Origin: an uncultured bacterium
Lineage (GTDB): Bacteria; Cyanobacteriota; Vampirovibrionia; Gastranaerophilales; Gastranaerophilaceae
Length of the DNA: 64,000 bases
Direction of reading: 5' to 3'
Assembly: GCA_948964545.1 (NCBI GenBank)
Contig: CAREDV010000001.1
Span: 248,001 to 312,000 of the forward strand
A program made the translations under genes and the position numbers. The notes beneath the pieces were generated by a model. It saw only the letters and a list, made by a program, of their open reading frames with translations. It had not been told where the DNA came from and did not search any database. Shown here piece by piece: positions 34,247 to 43,580 of this stretch (positions are counted from its first letter, which is position 1; the number at the start of each line of letters is the position of its first letter).

Positions 34247-34794
34247 ATATTGAAAAATTAGCAAAACACTTAAAAGAATTTACCCTTGATGAAATTGAAA
34301 TGATTGCCGAGTGTGATTGTAAAGCAGAACTTGAACACCTTTTAAACGGGGGTAAAATAGTTTTTGAACAAGGTTCGTATAAATATGTAGAAATATCGAT
34401 GAAGATTGATTTTGGAATATTCTTAGCAACAGATAATAAACAAGAACTAAATTTTGAACAAGCAGTTAATATTTTTATTGAAAACTATGCAAAGAAACAT
34501 TGTAAAAAACGAACTTACGAAACTTATGAATCGATATTTAGAGTAAATATTACTCCATTTTTTAGAAAATATTGTTTGAATAATATTAATCAAGAGCTTG
34601 TAATAGACTTTTATAAAAAATGCAAATCTAGGCAATTAGGAACAAGAAGATTAAAAAATACAATGACACTTTTAAATCAATTGATAAAATATTTCCAAAA
34701 TTTAGGTGTTATTGATAAAAGTTGCAATTTCCAAGTCCGCCGATTAATAGATAAAAATAAATTTAGTATTAACAGAATAATTTTTGAGGAATAA
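34243..34794 (+). CDS. SAM-like core-binding domain protein without recombinase catalytic domain
   Basis: A 183-aa protein. Residues 80-165 (NFEQAVNIFIENYAKKHCKK, TYETYESIFRVNITPFF, NTMTLLNQLIKYFQNLG) match the N-terminal core-binding domain of phage integrases, but the catalytic domain with R, H, R and Y is absent. The gene does not look truncated, since it overlaps the ATPase by four bases and ends cleanly two bases before the next gene. It is probably an accessory DNA-binding protein of the transposon. Confidence 0.65.
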   Translation: MNIEKLAKHLKEFTLDEIEMIAECDCKAELEHLLNGGKIVFEQGSYKYVEISMKIDFGIFLATDNKQELNFEQAVNIFIENYAKKHCKKRTYETYESIFRVNITPFFRKYCLNNINQELVIDFYKKCKSRQLGTRRLKNTMTLLNQLIKYFQNLGVIDKSCNFQVRRLIDKNKFSINRIIFEE

Positions 34795-34796
34795 AT

Positions 34797-35207
34797 ATGA
34801 CTAAAATGAAAAATTATAAACAGCCTGAAAAGATGTATATTTATGACAAAATACCGCTTGAAGAAATCGGGATCAGATTAAATATATCACGCAGAACTTT
34901 GTTTTACTGGAAAAAGAAATATGAGTGGGATAGAAAAAGATTTGAAGCAGAACGTAATCAAGAACTTTTTAGCGACGAACTTTTGGATTTTGCAAGAAAA
35001 TTAATGCAAAAGATTTCTACAGATATGGATAATAAAACTCTAACACCACAATCTGAGATTTATTCGCTAATGAAGATTTTGAAAAATATTCCGCAGGTTA
35101 AACAATATGAAAACTCTAACCAAAAATCAAAACAACCAAAACCAACTGGACAACTCACACCTGAAATAATTAATACAATTGAAAGAGAGGTGTTAGGATT
35201 TGAATAA
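34797..35207 (+). CDS. HTH protein resembling phage terminase small subunits
   Basis: A 136-aa basic protein with a helix-turn-helix (IPLEEIGIRLNISRRTLFYW) near residues 18-38 and KKKYEWDRKRFEAER after it, a pattern seen in DUF1804/terminase small-subunit-like proteins of Mu-type phages. GAGGA stands upstream, and the gene ends the four-gene transposition operon. With no other head genes present, it is more probably a DNA-binding transposition factor than a packaging protein. Confidence 0.6.
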   Translation: MTKMKNYKQPEKMYIYDKIPLEEIGIRLNISRRTLFYWKKKYEWDRKRFEAERNQELFSDELLDFARKLMQKISTDMDNKTLTPQSEIYSLMKILKNIPQVKQYENSNQKSKQPKPTGQLTPEIINTIEREVLGFE

Positions 35208-35254
35208 CTATTAGAATAACGGTTTTTATGTTACTTTAAAGAAAAGGAGTAACA

Positions 35255-35683
35255 ATGATTCATTTGATTCAAGAATTTCTAAACTCACAACTATTTGGAA
35301 TTATATTAGGTGCCATATTAACTGGTGGTTTTACTTTGCTGATGGACTATTATAAATCAAAAAGAGAAGAACATATTTATCTAAAAAGAAAACGTGAAGT
35401 CTTGTATCAGAAAATGTATGATTTTTCGATGCGTTTTGAAAAAGATATTCGCACTAAAAAATGTGTAAATATGTCAAAAGGTACAAAGGATTTATGGAAT
35501 GAAATCCAAATAGAAAGTATTTTCGGTAAACAATCAACGATGGAATGCTTTTATGACTTGTATGAAGATTTACAAAACAATTTAGAATTATCATCAAATA
35601 TTCTAGAAGTGCATAAACAAAATAATGAAAGAATATTAGATTTTTATTCTGTTATTAAACAAGAACTGGGGATTAAAGATTAA
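35255..35683 (+). CDS. single-pass membrane protein upstream of a HEPN gene
   Basis: A 142-aa protein with one N-terminal membrane segment (FGIILGAILTGGFTLLMDYY) and a basic, coiled-coil cytoplasmic part (KSKREEHIYLKRKREVLYQK). AAAAGGAG precedes the ATG. Only three bases separate its stop from the HEPN gene, so the two are probably made together. It could be a membrane partner or antidote. I do not recognise a family. Confidence 0.6.
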   Translation: MIHLIQEFLNSQLFGIILGAILTGGFTLLMDYYKSKREEHIYLKRKREVLYQKMYDFSMRFEKDIRTKKCVNMSKGTKDLWNEIQIESIFGKQSTMECFYDLYEDLQNNLELSSNILEVHKQNNERILDFYSVIKQELGIKD

Positions 35684-35686
35684 TAT

Positions 35687-37144
35687 ATGGATAAAAACTT
35701 TTCAAGAGAATGTGATATTACAATTACTTCTGGTGATATTGAGAAAATAGATGAATTAATAAATCAATTAAAAAATTTAGAAGAAAATACCGAACGAAGT
35801 CCGCTTTTAACTCACATATGGTATTGTATTTCTAATTTATATTCTACAAAGGCAAGAATATTTTGCGAAGATATTTCAAATTGGCGAAACCAAACATTTC
35901 CAGTATATACTGTTCAATCTACAAACTATATGAGGCGAGCATATAGGGAATATTTTAGAAATAATAATGTAGGTATGTGCTTTGAAATTCAAACAAATCT
36001 AGCAAATATTTATCACCGATTTTGTCGTGACATTGAAGCTATTTCTTTATGGTCATTTGATTATTCTAAAGCAATAAATTCTGATTCTATGTTTGTAGCA
36101 CCTTTTAATAAAGCGAGAACTCTCATAGTATTAAATTCATATTTAGGATTTCCATATAACGCAGATTATTCTATGGAAGCATATCGATTAATTAAAGAAC
36201 TTTCAAATAATAAAAATAGTATTTTTCATAATGGGATAAGACAAGAAATCGATACAACTTCTTGGGTTGCTGAATTATTACAATGGGGTAACCGATTTAA
36301 GGAAAAACATATAGCTCTTAAATATGTCTCTGAACAAATTAAGTTTGATTGTATAAAAGAAAAAGAATACAGAGATTGGTGCTTACAAAATACATTATTT
36401 ATTAATCCACTAAATGATATTACACAAGAGACAATTGCAGCAAAAGATACATTAGAATTTCCTAATTATATTGTTGAAGTTGGCGAAGGACCATTTTTAA
36501 GTGTAGCATTCTCAGATATTAAAAATAGATTCTGTAAAGCTAGATACTTATTTTATAGTGGGTTGCATGAAAAATATCCCAATTGGCTTGAAAAAGACTT
36601 ATATTTGACAAGCTCTTTAGATTATGTTGATTTTTCAACTAATACCGAAAATATTAAAATGGCTTTTAAATTATGCTTTGGAATATTAGACAGTATTGTA
36701 GTTTTGCTGAATAAATATTTTGAAACTAATTATAGTGGAAATATTTATTTTAAACCAACTTGTTTGCAAAAGATTTTTCAAAATATTCAAAACCCATATA
36801 TTGATGCCTTATTTTGGCTATCTTGTGATTTAACTGATAGTTCAAAACTAAAAGACTGGCAAGTGCCAAATCCGGATGCATATATCCTTAGAATACTTAG
36901 AAACAATTTAGAACATGGGTGGGTAAGAATTTCAGAAACCAATCTTAATATTTGGAAGGGAAAGCATGATTATGCAAAGTCTATAACGAAAGAAGAACTA
37001 GAAGTTACGACAATGGAAGTATTTCGTTATACAAGGTGTGCAATTATGTATCTGATTTTCGCTGTTACATATAATGAAAAGTTTAGGAATTTAGATAACC
37101 ATGAAATAATAGCAAATATGGAGGTTCCTCAGTATATTCCATAA
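35687..37144 (+). CDS. LA2681-like HEPN-domain protein (putative RNase toxin)
   Basis: A 485-aa protein. The N-terminal two thirds are helical and TPR-like (MCFEIQTNLANIYHRFCRDI). The C-terminal domain carries the HEPN ribonuclease motif R405-NNLE-H410 in ILRNNLEHGWVRI and the helix VFRYTRCAIMYLIFA, as in the LA2681-like HEPN family. HEPN proteins of this kind are metal-independent RNases in toxin-antitoxin and abortive-infection contexts (family knowledge). A paralogue, broken by a stop codon, lies on the other strand at 60165-61637. Confidence 0.78.
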   Translation: MDKNFSRECDITITSGDIEKIDELINQLKNLEENTERSPLLTHIWYCISNLYSTKARIFCEDISNWRNQTFPVYTVQSTNYMRRAYREYFRNNNVGMCFEIQTNLANIYHRFCRDIEAISLWSFDYSKAINSDSMFVAPFNKARTLIVLNSYLGFPYNADYSMEAYRLIKELSNNKNSIFHNGIRQEIDTTSWVAELLQWGNRFKEKHIALKYVSEQIKFDCIKEKEYRDWCLQNTLFINPLNDITQETIAAKDTLEFPNYIVEVGEGPFLSVAFSDIKNRFCKARYLFYSGLHEKYPNWLEKDLYLTSSLDYVDFSTNTENIKMAFKLCFGILDSIVVLLNKYFETNYSGNIYFKPTCLQKIFQNIQNPYIDALFWLSCDLTDSSKLKDWQVPNPDAYILRILRNNLEHGWVRISETNLNIWKGKHDYAKSITKEELEVTTMEVFRYTRCAIMYLIFAVTYNEKFRNLDNHEIIANMEVPQYIP

Positions 37145-37165
37145 TTTCAATAATTTGTATTTAAA

Positions 37166-37402
37166 TTATATGTATTTTTCATCATCTTCTTCAGAATCAT
37201 AATTAATAAAAATGCAATTCAATGTATCGGATAGTCTTCTTAAATCTTTAATAATTGGTGTGAGATTATATAACTCCTCAATTTCTCTCTGAGTAGAGCA
37301 AAAATAGTCTAATACAACTGCGATATTGTAGATATAATCTGCTAATTTTTCCATTTGTCTGAACTCTTTTTTAGTAAAACTATAATCTTTAATTTCTTCC
37401 AT
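37166..37402 (-). CDS. small acidic helical protein divergent from Fic
   Basis: A 78-aa protein (ATG 37402 with AAAGGAG nine bases upstream; the longer frame to 37489 has no such site). Mostly helical, with an acidic tail (YDSEEDDEK). It lies between the HEPN gene and the divergently oriented Fic gene. It might be an antidote or regulator for either, but there is no recognised domain. Confidence 0.5.
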   Translation of the reverse strand: MEEIKDYSFTKKEFRQMEKLADYIYNIAVVLDYFCSTQREIEELYNLTPIIKDLRRLSDTLNCIFINYDSEEDDEKYI

Positions 37403-37505
37403 AATTTTGTACTCCTTTCGCAAGCAACACATTACAATGAAAGAAAAAATAAAGCATAAGAATTCCGAAAAAACGAAACAAAACAACACATTTGAGGTTT
37501 TAATA

Positions 37506-37559
37506 TTGACAATTAGGTAAAAATAATATATTATCAGGTCATATTAGGTCTAATTAGGT
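37506..37559 (+). promoter_or_regulatory. promoter of the Fic gene with four phased TTAGGT boxes
   Basis: TTGACA (37506-37511), a 17-bp spacer and TATTAT (37529-37534) form a near-consensus sigma-70 promoter. T(T/C)AGGT boxes stand at 37513, 37534, 37544 and 37554, the last three exactly 10 bp apart and the first 21 bp before them, so all face the same side of the helix. One lies in the spacer and one overlaps the -10 box, as expected for a repressor operator. The last AGGT may also serve as ribosome binding site. Confidence 0.72.
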
Positions 37560-37565
37560 ATTATT

Positions 37566-38624
37566 ATGCTAGAAAATCTTGATATTAAAATAACAAATCA
37601 AATGCTTTCCATTATTTCAGAAATAGATGAGTTCAAAGGTTCTTGGAAACTTTTAGGACAAAAGACTCCCGAAAAATTACAAGCCTTGAAAAAAGTCGCA
37701 ACAATCGAAAGTGTGGGTTCTTCCAACAGAATTGAAGGCAATAAGCTTTCTGATAAACAGGTTGAAAAACTGCTTTCAAGAATAAACAAACAATCTTTTG
37801 CAAATCGAGATGAAGAAGAAGTTGCTGGATACGCAAAACTTGCAGATACGATTTTTGAGGATTGGGAAGCAATCCCTTTGTCTGAAAATTATATCAAGCA
37901 ACTTCATAAAATTTTATTAGAATATTCTTCAAAAGATGAAAAACACAAAGGTAAATACAAGAAAATTTCAAATGCAGTTGCAGCCTATGATAATACTGGC
38001 AAAGAACTTGGAGTTGTTTTTGAAACAGCAACACCTTTTGAAACACCTTTAAAAATGCAGGAACTTATTGATTGGACTAATAAAAATTTATCTGATAGAT
38101 TTTATCATCCGTTGATTGTTATTGGAGTTTTTGTTGTTAATTTTCTTGCAATTCACCCGTTTCAAGATGGAAACGGCAGACTATCTCGTGCATTGACAAA
38201 TCTTTTGTTGTTAAAATCAGGTTACTTATATATTCCGTATAGCTCAACAGAATCAATAGTTGAGGATAATAAGGATGCTTACTATAGAGCTTTAAGACAA
38301 ACTCAAACAACATTAAGAAATGAGCCAAATTATGAACCGTGGTTGATGTTTTTTTTGAAAACCTTACAGAAGCAGAAAATTAGATTGGAATACAAATTAG
38401 AACACACGGAAACAAAGAAATTGTCAAATCTTGATTTGCCGGAAGTTTCAGCCAAGATTATGGAAGTATTTGAGACTAAACACCGTGCAACAATTTCCGA
38501 GTTGTCCGAACTAACAGGAACTAATATTAATACAATAAAGAAACACTTAGCAAATTTGGTTGAAAACAATTATCTAATCCAACACGGCAAAACCCGCGGG
38601 GTTTGGTATACGAAAAATTTATAA
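37566..38624 (+). CDS. fic: Fic-family AMPylase with C-terminal winged helix
   Basis: A 352-aa Fic protein. The inhibitory helix motif SSNRIEGN (S/TxxxE) lies near residues 53-60 and the catalytic motif HPFQDGNGRLSR begins at H197. The C-terminal 70 residues form a winged helix (ATISELSELTGTNINTIKKH). Fic enzymes transfer AMP (or other groups) to target hydroxyls; the intramolecular inhibitory helix marks a class II, self-restrained enzyme. The winged helix makes autoregulation through the phased boxes upstream plausible (inference). Confidence 0.9.
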   Translation: MLENLDIKITNQMLSIISEIDEFKGSWKLLGQKTPEKLQALKKVATIESVGSSNRIEGNKLSDKQVEKLLSRINKQSFANRDEEEVAGYAKLADTIFEDWEAIPLSENYIKQLHKILLEYSSKDEKHKGKYKKISNAVAAYDNTGKELGVVFETATPFETPLKMQELIDWTNKNLSDRFYHPLIVIGVFVVNFLAIHPFQDGNGRLSRALTNLLLLKSGYLYIPYSSTESIVEDNKDAYYRALRQTQTTLRNEPNYEPWLMFFLKTLQKQKIRLEYKLEHTETKKLSNLDLPEVSAKIMEVFETKHRATISELSELTGTNINTIKKHLANLVENNYLIQHGKTRGVWYTKNL

Positions 38625-38688
38625 ATATATGAGTTAAAGGTATGTTTGTGGTAATATAATTTTATTAAGATTAACTATATAGGTAGAA

Positions 38689-40107
38689 ATGAAACGAATT
38701 GAAAGATGTCAAATTTTTACACCAGATAATAAAGCCAATAAATTATTAGATATTATTGGATATAAAAAAGATTTATTTGGAAAAAATTTTTTAGAAAATT
38801 CGTGTGGAGATGGATCTATCTTAAAATATGTAGTTTCAAGATATATTAAAGACTGTATAAACAAAAAGCTTTCTTTGAAAACAATTCAAACTGGATTGCA
38901 ACATGATATATGGGGTTTTGAGATTGATTTTTCTAAATATAATGATTGTATTAAAACTCTTAATAAAGTTGCGGAATACTATGGTATTTTTGATGTAAAA
39001 TGGAATATTCATGTTGAAGATTTCTTGAAATATAAGCTTTCTCAAAAGTTTTCATATATTGCCGGCAACCCTCCATATATCAATTATCGTGACCTTGAAC
39101 CTGAAACTAGAGAATTTATTAAAAATGAATTTGTTACATGCTCTAAAGGAAAATTTGACTATTGTTATGCCTTTATTGAAAAGAGTTTGAATTGTTTATC
39201 AGCTAATGGCAAATTGTCATACCTTATTCCAAGTAGTATTTTTAAGAATGTTTTTGCCGAAAAACTTAGAGAATATATTCTTTCTTCAACTAGTACAATA
39301 TATGATTTTAAAACAGAAAAAGTATTTTCAAAGGCTTTAGTTGCAACATCTATTTTAGTTTGCGAAAAAGGGAAAAACAAAAAACAGATTTTATATAAAA
39401 ATGAAGAAAATAAAACTTGTATTAAAATTCCCAAAACTTCTCTAAAACAAAAATGGGTATTTAAAATTGAAGAACAAAGAAATAAAACTACAAAGTTAAA
39501 ATTTGGAGATTTATTTAATGCTCAAATTTCTATTGCAACTTTATTAAACAAGGCTTTCATTATAAAACCAGATACAAATATTCTTGCAAATTGTAATATT
39601 GAAGAGGCAGTTATAAAACCTGCAAAAAGTCCGCGTAACCTTGCATATAATATAGAAGAACAAATTATTTTTCCATACTATTATAAAGACGGCAAATTGA
39701 TGAAATATAAGCCTGAAGAATTTGAGGAAAAATATCCTGGAGCTGTTCAACATTTGAAAGCGTTTGAAGATAAATTGGATAAACGAAACAAAGATACCTC
39801 TGCCGAATGGTTTGAATATGGTCGAAGTCAAGCTTTGTCTCACTTAAATCAAGAGAAACTTTTAATATCAACAGTTATAACGGATAATATAAAAGTATAT
39901 GAACTTACAAAAGAAGATATCCCTTATGCTGGAATATATATTACCTCTAAAAATGGAGCATCATTAAATCAAGCAAAACAAATTCTTAATAGCAATGCCT
40001 TTTTAGAATATGTAAATAATATTGGAATTCAAGCAAGTGGAACATCTTTGCGCATTACTCCAAAAGATGTTAATAATTTTGAATTCGACATGGAGGTTTC
40101 AGTATGA
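38689..40107 (+). CDS. N6-adenine DNA methyltransferase (gamma type)
   Basis: A 472-aa adenine methyltransferase. The SAM-binding motif is around FLENSCGDGSILKYVVSRY (motif I) and the catalytic motif is N127-PPY (AGNPPYINYRDL). The C-terminal 200 residues are probably the target-recognition part. No nuclease domain is fused. It overlaps the GHKL ATPase gene by four bases (ATGA), so modification is made together with the ATPase, receiver and HNH proteins. It is probably the host-protecting part of a restriction-like system; target site unknown. Confidence 0.85.
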   Translation: MKRIERCQIFTPDNKANKLLDIIGYKKDLFGKNFLENSCGDGSILKYVVSRYIKDCINKKLSLKTIQTGLQHDIWGFEIDFSKYNDCIKTLNKVAEYYGIFDVKWNIHVEDFLKYKLSQKFSYIAGNPPYINYRDLEPETREFIKNEFVTCSKGKFDYCYAFIEKSLNCLSANGKLSYLIPSSIFKNVFAEKLREYILSSTSTIYDFKTEKVFSKALVATSILVCEKGKNKKQILYKNEENKTCIKIPKTSLKQKWVFKIEEQRNKTTKLKFGDLFNAQISIATLLNKAFIIKPDTNILANCNIEEAVIKPAKSPRNLAYNIEEQIIFPYYYKDGKLMKYKPEEFEEKYPGAVQHLKAFEDKLDKRNKDTSAEWFEYGRSQALSHLNQEKLLISTVITDNIKVYELTKEDIPYAGIYITSKNGASLNQAKQILNSNAFLEYVNNIGIQASGTSLRITPKDVNNFEFDMEVSV

Positions 40108-42341
40108 AAATCCCTTTTAATGTTGATGCTAATACGGCAAGGCTTATAGGAAGAGAAAATGTATCAAAATTAGATGGCGCAATATTAGAACTAGTAAAAA
40201 ATGCATACGATGCGGATGCTAATACTTGTATTCTATACTATGAAAAAACAACTAATGTATGCTATTTAATAGATAATGGTTCTGGCATGACTTCAGAAAC
40301 TATTCGCAATAATTGGATGACAATTGGCTATTCGTCAAAAAAAGATAACTATAAGCTTAATTCTGGAAGAATACAGACTGGCGCAAAAGGAATTGGAAGA
40401 TTTGCATTAGATCGTATTGCTGATAATTGTGGAATGTTATCAAAAACAGAAACGGAGTCTATTTTGTGGACTGTTAATTGGTCGGATTTTAATTCTGGAA
40501 CGAAAATTACAGAAGTTGGAGCAGAGCTAGAAACCACAAATATTGATTTTAGTGATTATACAAGTGAAATCTTGAACAATAATTTAAAATCCTTAATTAA
40601 AGAAAAATGTCACAATAGTGGTACAATATTCAAACTACAAAATTTGAGAGATACTTGGACAACTACATTAATTGAAGATATAAAAAAGAGTTTAGCTACA
40701 TTAATTCCACCAGAAATTGATAATATTTTTCAATTATATGTATTTTCAGAAAATTCCTATACAGAAGAATCCAAAATTACGGTAAATAGCAGTGATTATT
40801 CTTATGATTATAAAATAGATTTTAATGTTGACGAAAGTGGTAATACTAAAATTTTAATCAAGCGAGATGAGTTTGATTTTGGTAATAAATTTAATGAAGT
40901 AGTTAAACAACCTTATTTTACGGAAGAAGATGCTAAATATTTTAAAGGAACGCCCATAGAAAAACAATATGCTTTTAATGAAATCTTATCAGATATAGAT
41001 ATTAACACAATAGGTCCTTTTAAGGGAACATTTTATTTTGCAAAATTATCTAATGTGAGAGAGGAAAAAGAAAAATATTTCTATAAAGATATTTCTTCAA
41101 GAAGAGACACAAGGGATACTTTTGGCGGAATTAAAATATACAGAGACAATTTTAGGGTAAGACCCTATGGTGAACCTAAAACAACAGCTTTTGATTGGCT
41201 TTTATTATCTAATCGAAAATCAAAATCTCCAGCCGCAATATCTCATCCAACTGGGGCTTGGCGTGTTGCAGCAGATCAAATGTTGGGTTCTGTTCATATT
41301 TCTCGTTTAAATATCAATCTTCCAGACCAATCCAATAGGGAAGGTATTGTTGAAACAAAAGAGTTTGCATATTTTAGGGAATTTTTAATTTTTATAATAC
41401 AAGAAATGGAAAAAGATCGTCAATATGTTTGCCGTATATTAAGACAATATTATGACGATACTCATCCTATTGAAATTTACGAAGATGAAATAAATGAAAA
41501 ATCTGCAAATAATAAATCAAATAACAAACGGCAACGAAAAAAGACATTAATTGATGCAAAAAAAGCAAAAGCAGTTATAGATACCAAACAGGAACAAATA
41601 AAAGATCTTGAAGATGAAAATCGACTACTGAGAACCTTAGCAACAACTGGTATTGTCACAAATTCATATATTCATGAAATTAAAGATGTTGCTCATAAAT
41701 TAAATATTAAAATTTTAACAGCACAACAAGCATTAGAAAAAGGGAAATCAGAAGAACATATCAAGCAAAAATTAGAAGAAGCCTTAGATTTGCAAAAGAA
41801 ATTTAATTCATGGTTTACTGTAACTATTGAAATGGTGAAAAGAGACAAACGTAAAATGACCTATGTGCCAATAAAAAAGCTATTTGAAGATTTTATTGAA
41901 TCTTGGCAAGAAGTTCTGAGCGAGAAAAATGTTCAAATAATTTTGAATGTTGTTGAAACAAATTTTAAATGTTTTCCTTACGACATAGAAAGTATCATTA
42001 GTAATTTAATAACAAATAGTATCAATTCTTTTGAATATGCAGCATTTGAAAATAAAACAATTAATATTAATTTAACACAAGAAAATAATGAATTAAAATT
42101 ATTATATGAAGATAACGGGAAAGGTTTATCCGAAAAATATAAAAAAGATCCAGATTTGATTTTAGAACCTTTTGAAACTAGTAAGCGTGATGCAAATAAT
42201 AACCTTATCGGAACTGGAATGGGAATGTGGATTGTTAACAAAACAGTTAAAGAGTATTGTGGTGATGTTGATTTATCACAAAACAAAGAACGACAATCAG
42301 GCTTCATAGCAAAAATCAATTTAAAAGGAGTTTTTAAATAA
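40104..42341 (+). CDS. double-GHKL protein: MORC/MutL-type ATPase fused to a histidine kinase
   Basis: A 745-aa protein with two ATPase domains of the GHKL fold. The first has its N-box at ELVKNAYDADAN (N33), DNGSGM at 57-62 and a G-rich lid GAKGIGRF (93-100), as in MORC/MutL-like ATPases. The second is kinase-like: N-box NLITNSINSFEY (N638), DNGKGLSE near 670 and GTGMGMWIVNKTV near 704. Between them is a coiled coil and a DHp-like helix with H524 in YIHEIKDVAHKL, the expected phosphorylated His. No membrane or sensor domain is seen, so the signal is probably cytosolic DNA- or nucleotide-related. Its stop overlaps the receiver gene by one base. Confidence 0.82.
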   Translation: MKIPFNVDANTARLIGRENVSKLDGAILELVKNAYDADANTCILYYEKTTNVCYLIDNGSGMTSETIRNNWMTIGYSSKKDNYKLNSGRIQTGAKGIGRFALDRIADNCGMLSKTETESILWTVNWSDFNSGTKITEVGAELETTNIDFSDYTSEILNNNLKSLIKEKCHNSGTIFKLQNLRDTWTTTLIEDIKKSLATLIPPEIDNIFQLYVFSENSYTEESKITVNSSDYSYDYKIDFNVDESGNTKILIKRDEFDFGNKFNEVVKQPYFTEEDAKYFKGTPIEKQYAFNEILSDIDINTIGPFKGTFYFAKLSNVREEKEKYFYKDISSRRDTRDTFGGIKIYRDNFRVRPYGEPKTTAFDWLLLSNRKSKSPAAISHPTGAWRVAADQMLGSVHISRLNINLPDQSNREGIVETKEFAYFREFLIFIIQEMEKDRQYVCRILRQYYDDTHPIEIYEDEINEKSANNKSNNKRQRKKTLIDAKKAKAVIDTKQEQIKDLEDENRLLRTLATTGIVTNSYIHEIKDVAHKLNIKILTAQQALEKGKSEEHIKQKLEEALDLQKKFNSWFTVTIEMVKRDKRKMTYVPIKKLFEDFIESWQEVLSEKNVQIILNVVETNFKCFPYDIESIISNLITNSINSFEYAAFENKTININLTQENNELKLLYEDNGKGLSEKYKKDPDLILEPFETSKRDANNNLIGTGMGMWIVNKTVKEYCGDVDLSQNKERQSGFIAKINLKGVFK

Positions 42342-42970
42342 TGTGTGAATACAATATAGGATACATAGATGATGATTCTAGCGCTTTTAAGGATTATGCC
42401 GAGTTACTTGAAAATTATGTAACACTAAAACTTGTGGAAAATTGTTCAACAAAGCAAGATGTTTACAATTGGATACTAGAAAACAAAATAGAATGTTTTA
42501 TTGCGGATTTTAAATTATCAGACCAATATACATTCAATGGAACGGAATTGCTTGAGTTTTTAAATAAAAAACTTCCAGACTTAGTATGTATCATATTAAC
42601 TAATTATCCTTGTGATTCAGTTGCAGAAAATTTAGTAAGTTCAATTTTAATTAAGGATAGACAAATTTTGAATTCCATTGATAGTATTACACATTTTGGA
42701 GAAGAACTTAAACAAGCATCGGAAGTATTTACTAAAAGATTAATTAATTTAGAGAATGATTTTAGTGAACTATTAGCTAAAAAAAGAGAGAAAACAATTA
42801 CTGCTAATGAAGAAGAATCATTTATCAATTTATATCATGTTTTAAAAGCTTATAGTAGAATTGATGATTTGCCTAACGAAATATTTAAATCTGAAATATC
42901 TGATAAAATTGATAAGATTTTAGAACTTGCAATTCAATGTGTATCTTTGGAGAAGAAAAAGAATGACTAG
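42341..42970 (+). CDS. receiver (REC) protein without DNA-binding output
   Basis: A 209-aa response-regulator-like protein. The acidic pocket is YIDDDSSA (D10-D12), the phosphoacceptor is D56 in CFIADFKL, and T87 (IILTNYP) and K105 (SILIKDRQ) complete the receiver signature. The C-terminal 80 residues are helical with no DNA-binding motif, so it probably works by binding a partner. It overlaps the kinase by one base and the HNH nuclease by eight bases, and is the natural receiver for H524. Confidence 0.82.
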   Translation: MCEYNIGYIDDDSSAFKDYAELLENYVTLKLVENCSTKQDVYNWILENKIECFIADFKLSDQYTFNGTELLEFLNKKLPDLVCIILTNYPCDSVAENLVSSILIKDRQILNSIDSITHFGEELKQASEVFTKRLINLENDFSELLAKKREKTITANEEESFINLYHVLKAYSRIDDLPNEIFKSEISDKIDKILELAIQCVSLEKKKND

Positions 42971-43541
42971 GATACACGGCAATAAAAAATTATCAAGAAG
43001 GACTAATATTGAGCCAAAAAATAATTATAGAGCTTATGAAAATGACCTGAGAATAGATTTTCAAGATATTTGTGGATATTGCGGAAAAACAACAAATATC
43101 ACTAAAAATGCATTTGAAATCGATCATTTTGTTCCACGAAGCATAGATGAAAGTAGGATTAATGATTATAACAATTTAGTATATTCTTGTTATCAATGCA
43201 ATAGAAAAAAGCATAATAAGTGGCCAACACATAATGCTAATATTTCTCATAATGAAAAAGAAGGATTCGTTGATCCTATATTAGAGGAATACGATGAACA
43301 TTTGGAACGGACGGTTAATGGTGATATTATTGGTAAAACTGAACTTGGAAATTATATGGTTCAAGCATTTGCTTTTGATAAAAGACCTATGAGAGAAATA
43401 TGGAAGTTAGTCAAATTATCTCAAGAACAGGATAGGTTATTAAAAGCTGATTCTAATAATTCAGAGTCTTTTAAATGTTGGCAAGATGTTGCTACACAAA
43501 TAAAAGATTTGTTAAAGTATATGTTTGATTGTAAAGAGTAA
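42963..43541 (+). CDS. HNH endonuclease
   Basis: A 192-aa HNH nuclease. Zinc Cys pairs C37/C40 (CGYCGK) and C76/C79 (CYQCNRKKH) frame EIDHFVPRS (H55) and the Asn in YNNLVYS, a complete HNH module. The C-terminus is helical. The ATG at 42963 lies within the last codons of the receiver gene, so synthesis is coupled. It is the likely effector of the phosphorelay operon; DNA is the expected target. Confidence 0.88.
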   Translation: MTRIHGNKKLSRRTNIEPKNNYRAYENDLRIDFQDICGYCGKTTNITKNAFEIDHFVPRSIDESRINDYNNLVYSCYQCNRKKHNKWPTHNANISHNEKEGFVDPILEEYDEHLERTVNGDIIGKTELGNYMVQAFAFDKRPMREIWKLVKLSQEQDRLLKADSNNSESFKCWQDVATQIKDLLKYMFDCKE

Positions 43542-43580
43542 TATATATTGAACACTATTCAAATAGAAAGAAAAAGAAAA

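Noticed and set aside
34797..35207. Complete Mu-like prophage
   Set aside because: Apart from the transposase, ATPase and HTH protein no terminase large subunit, portal, capsid or tail gene is present.
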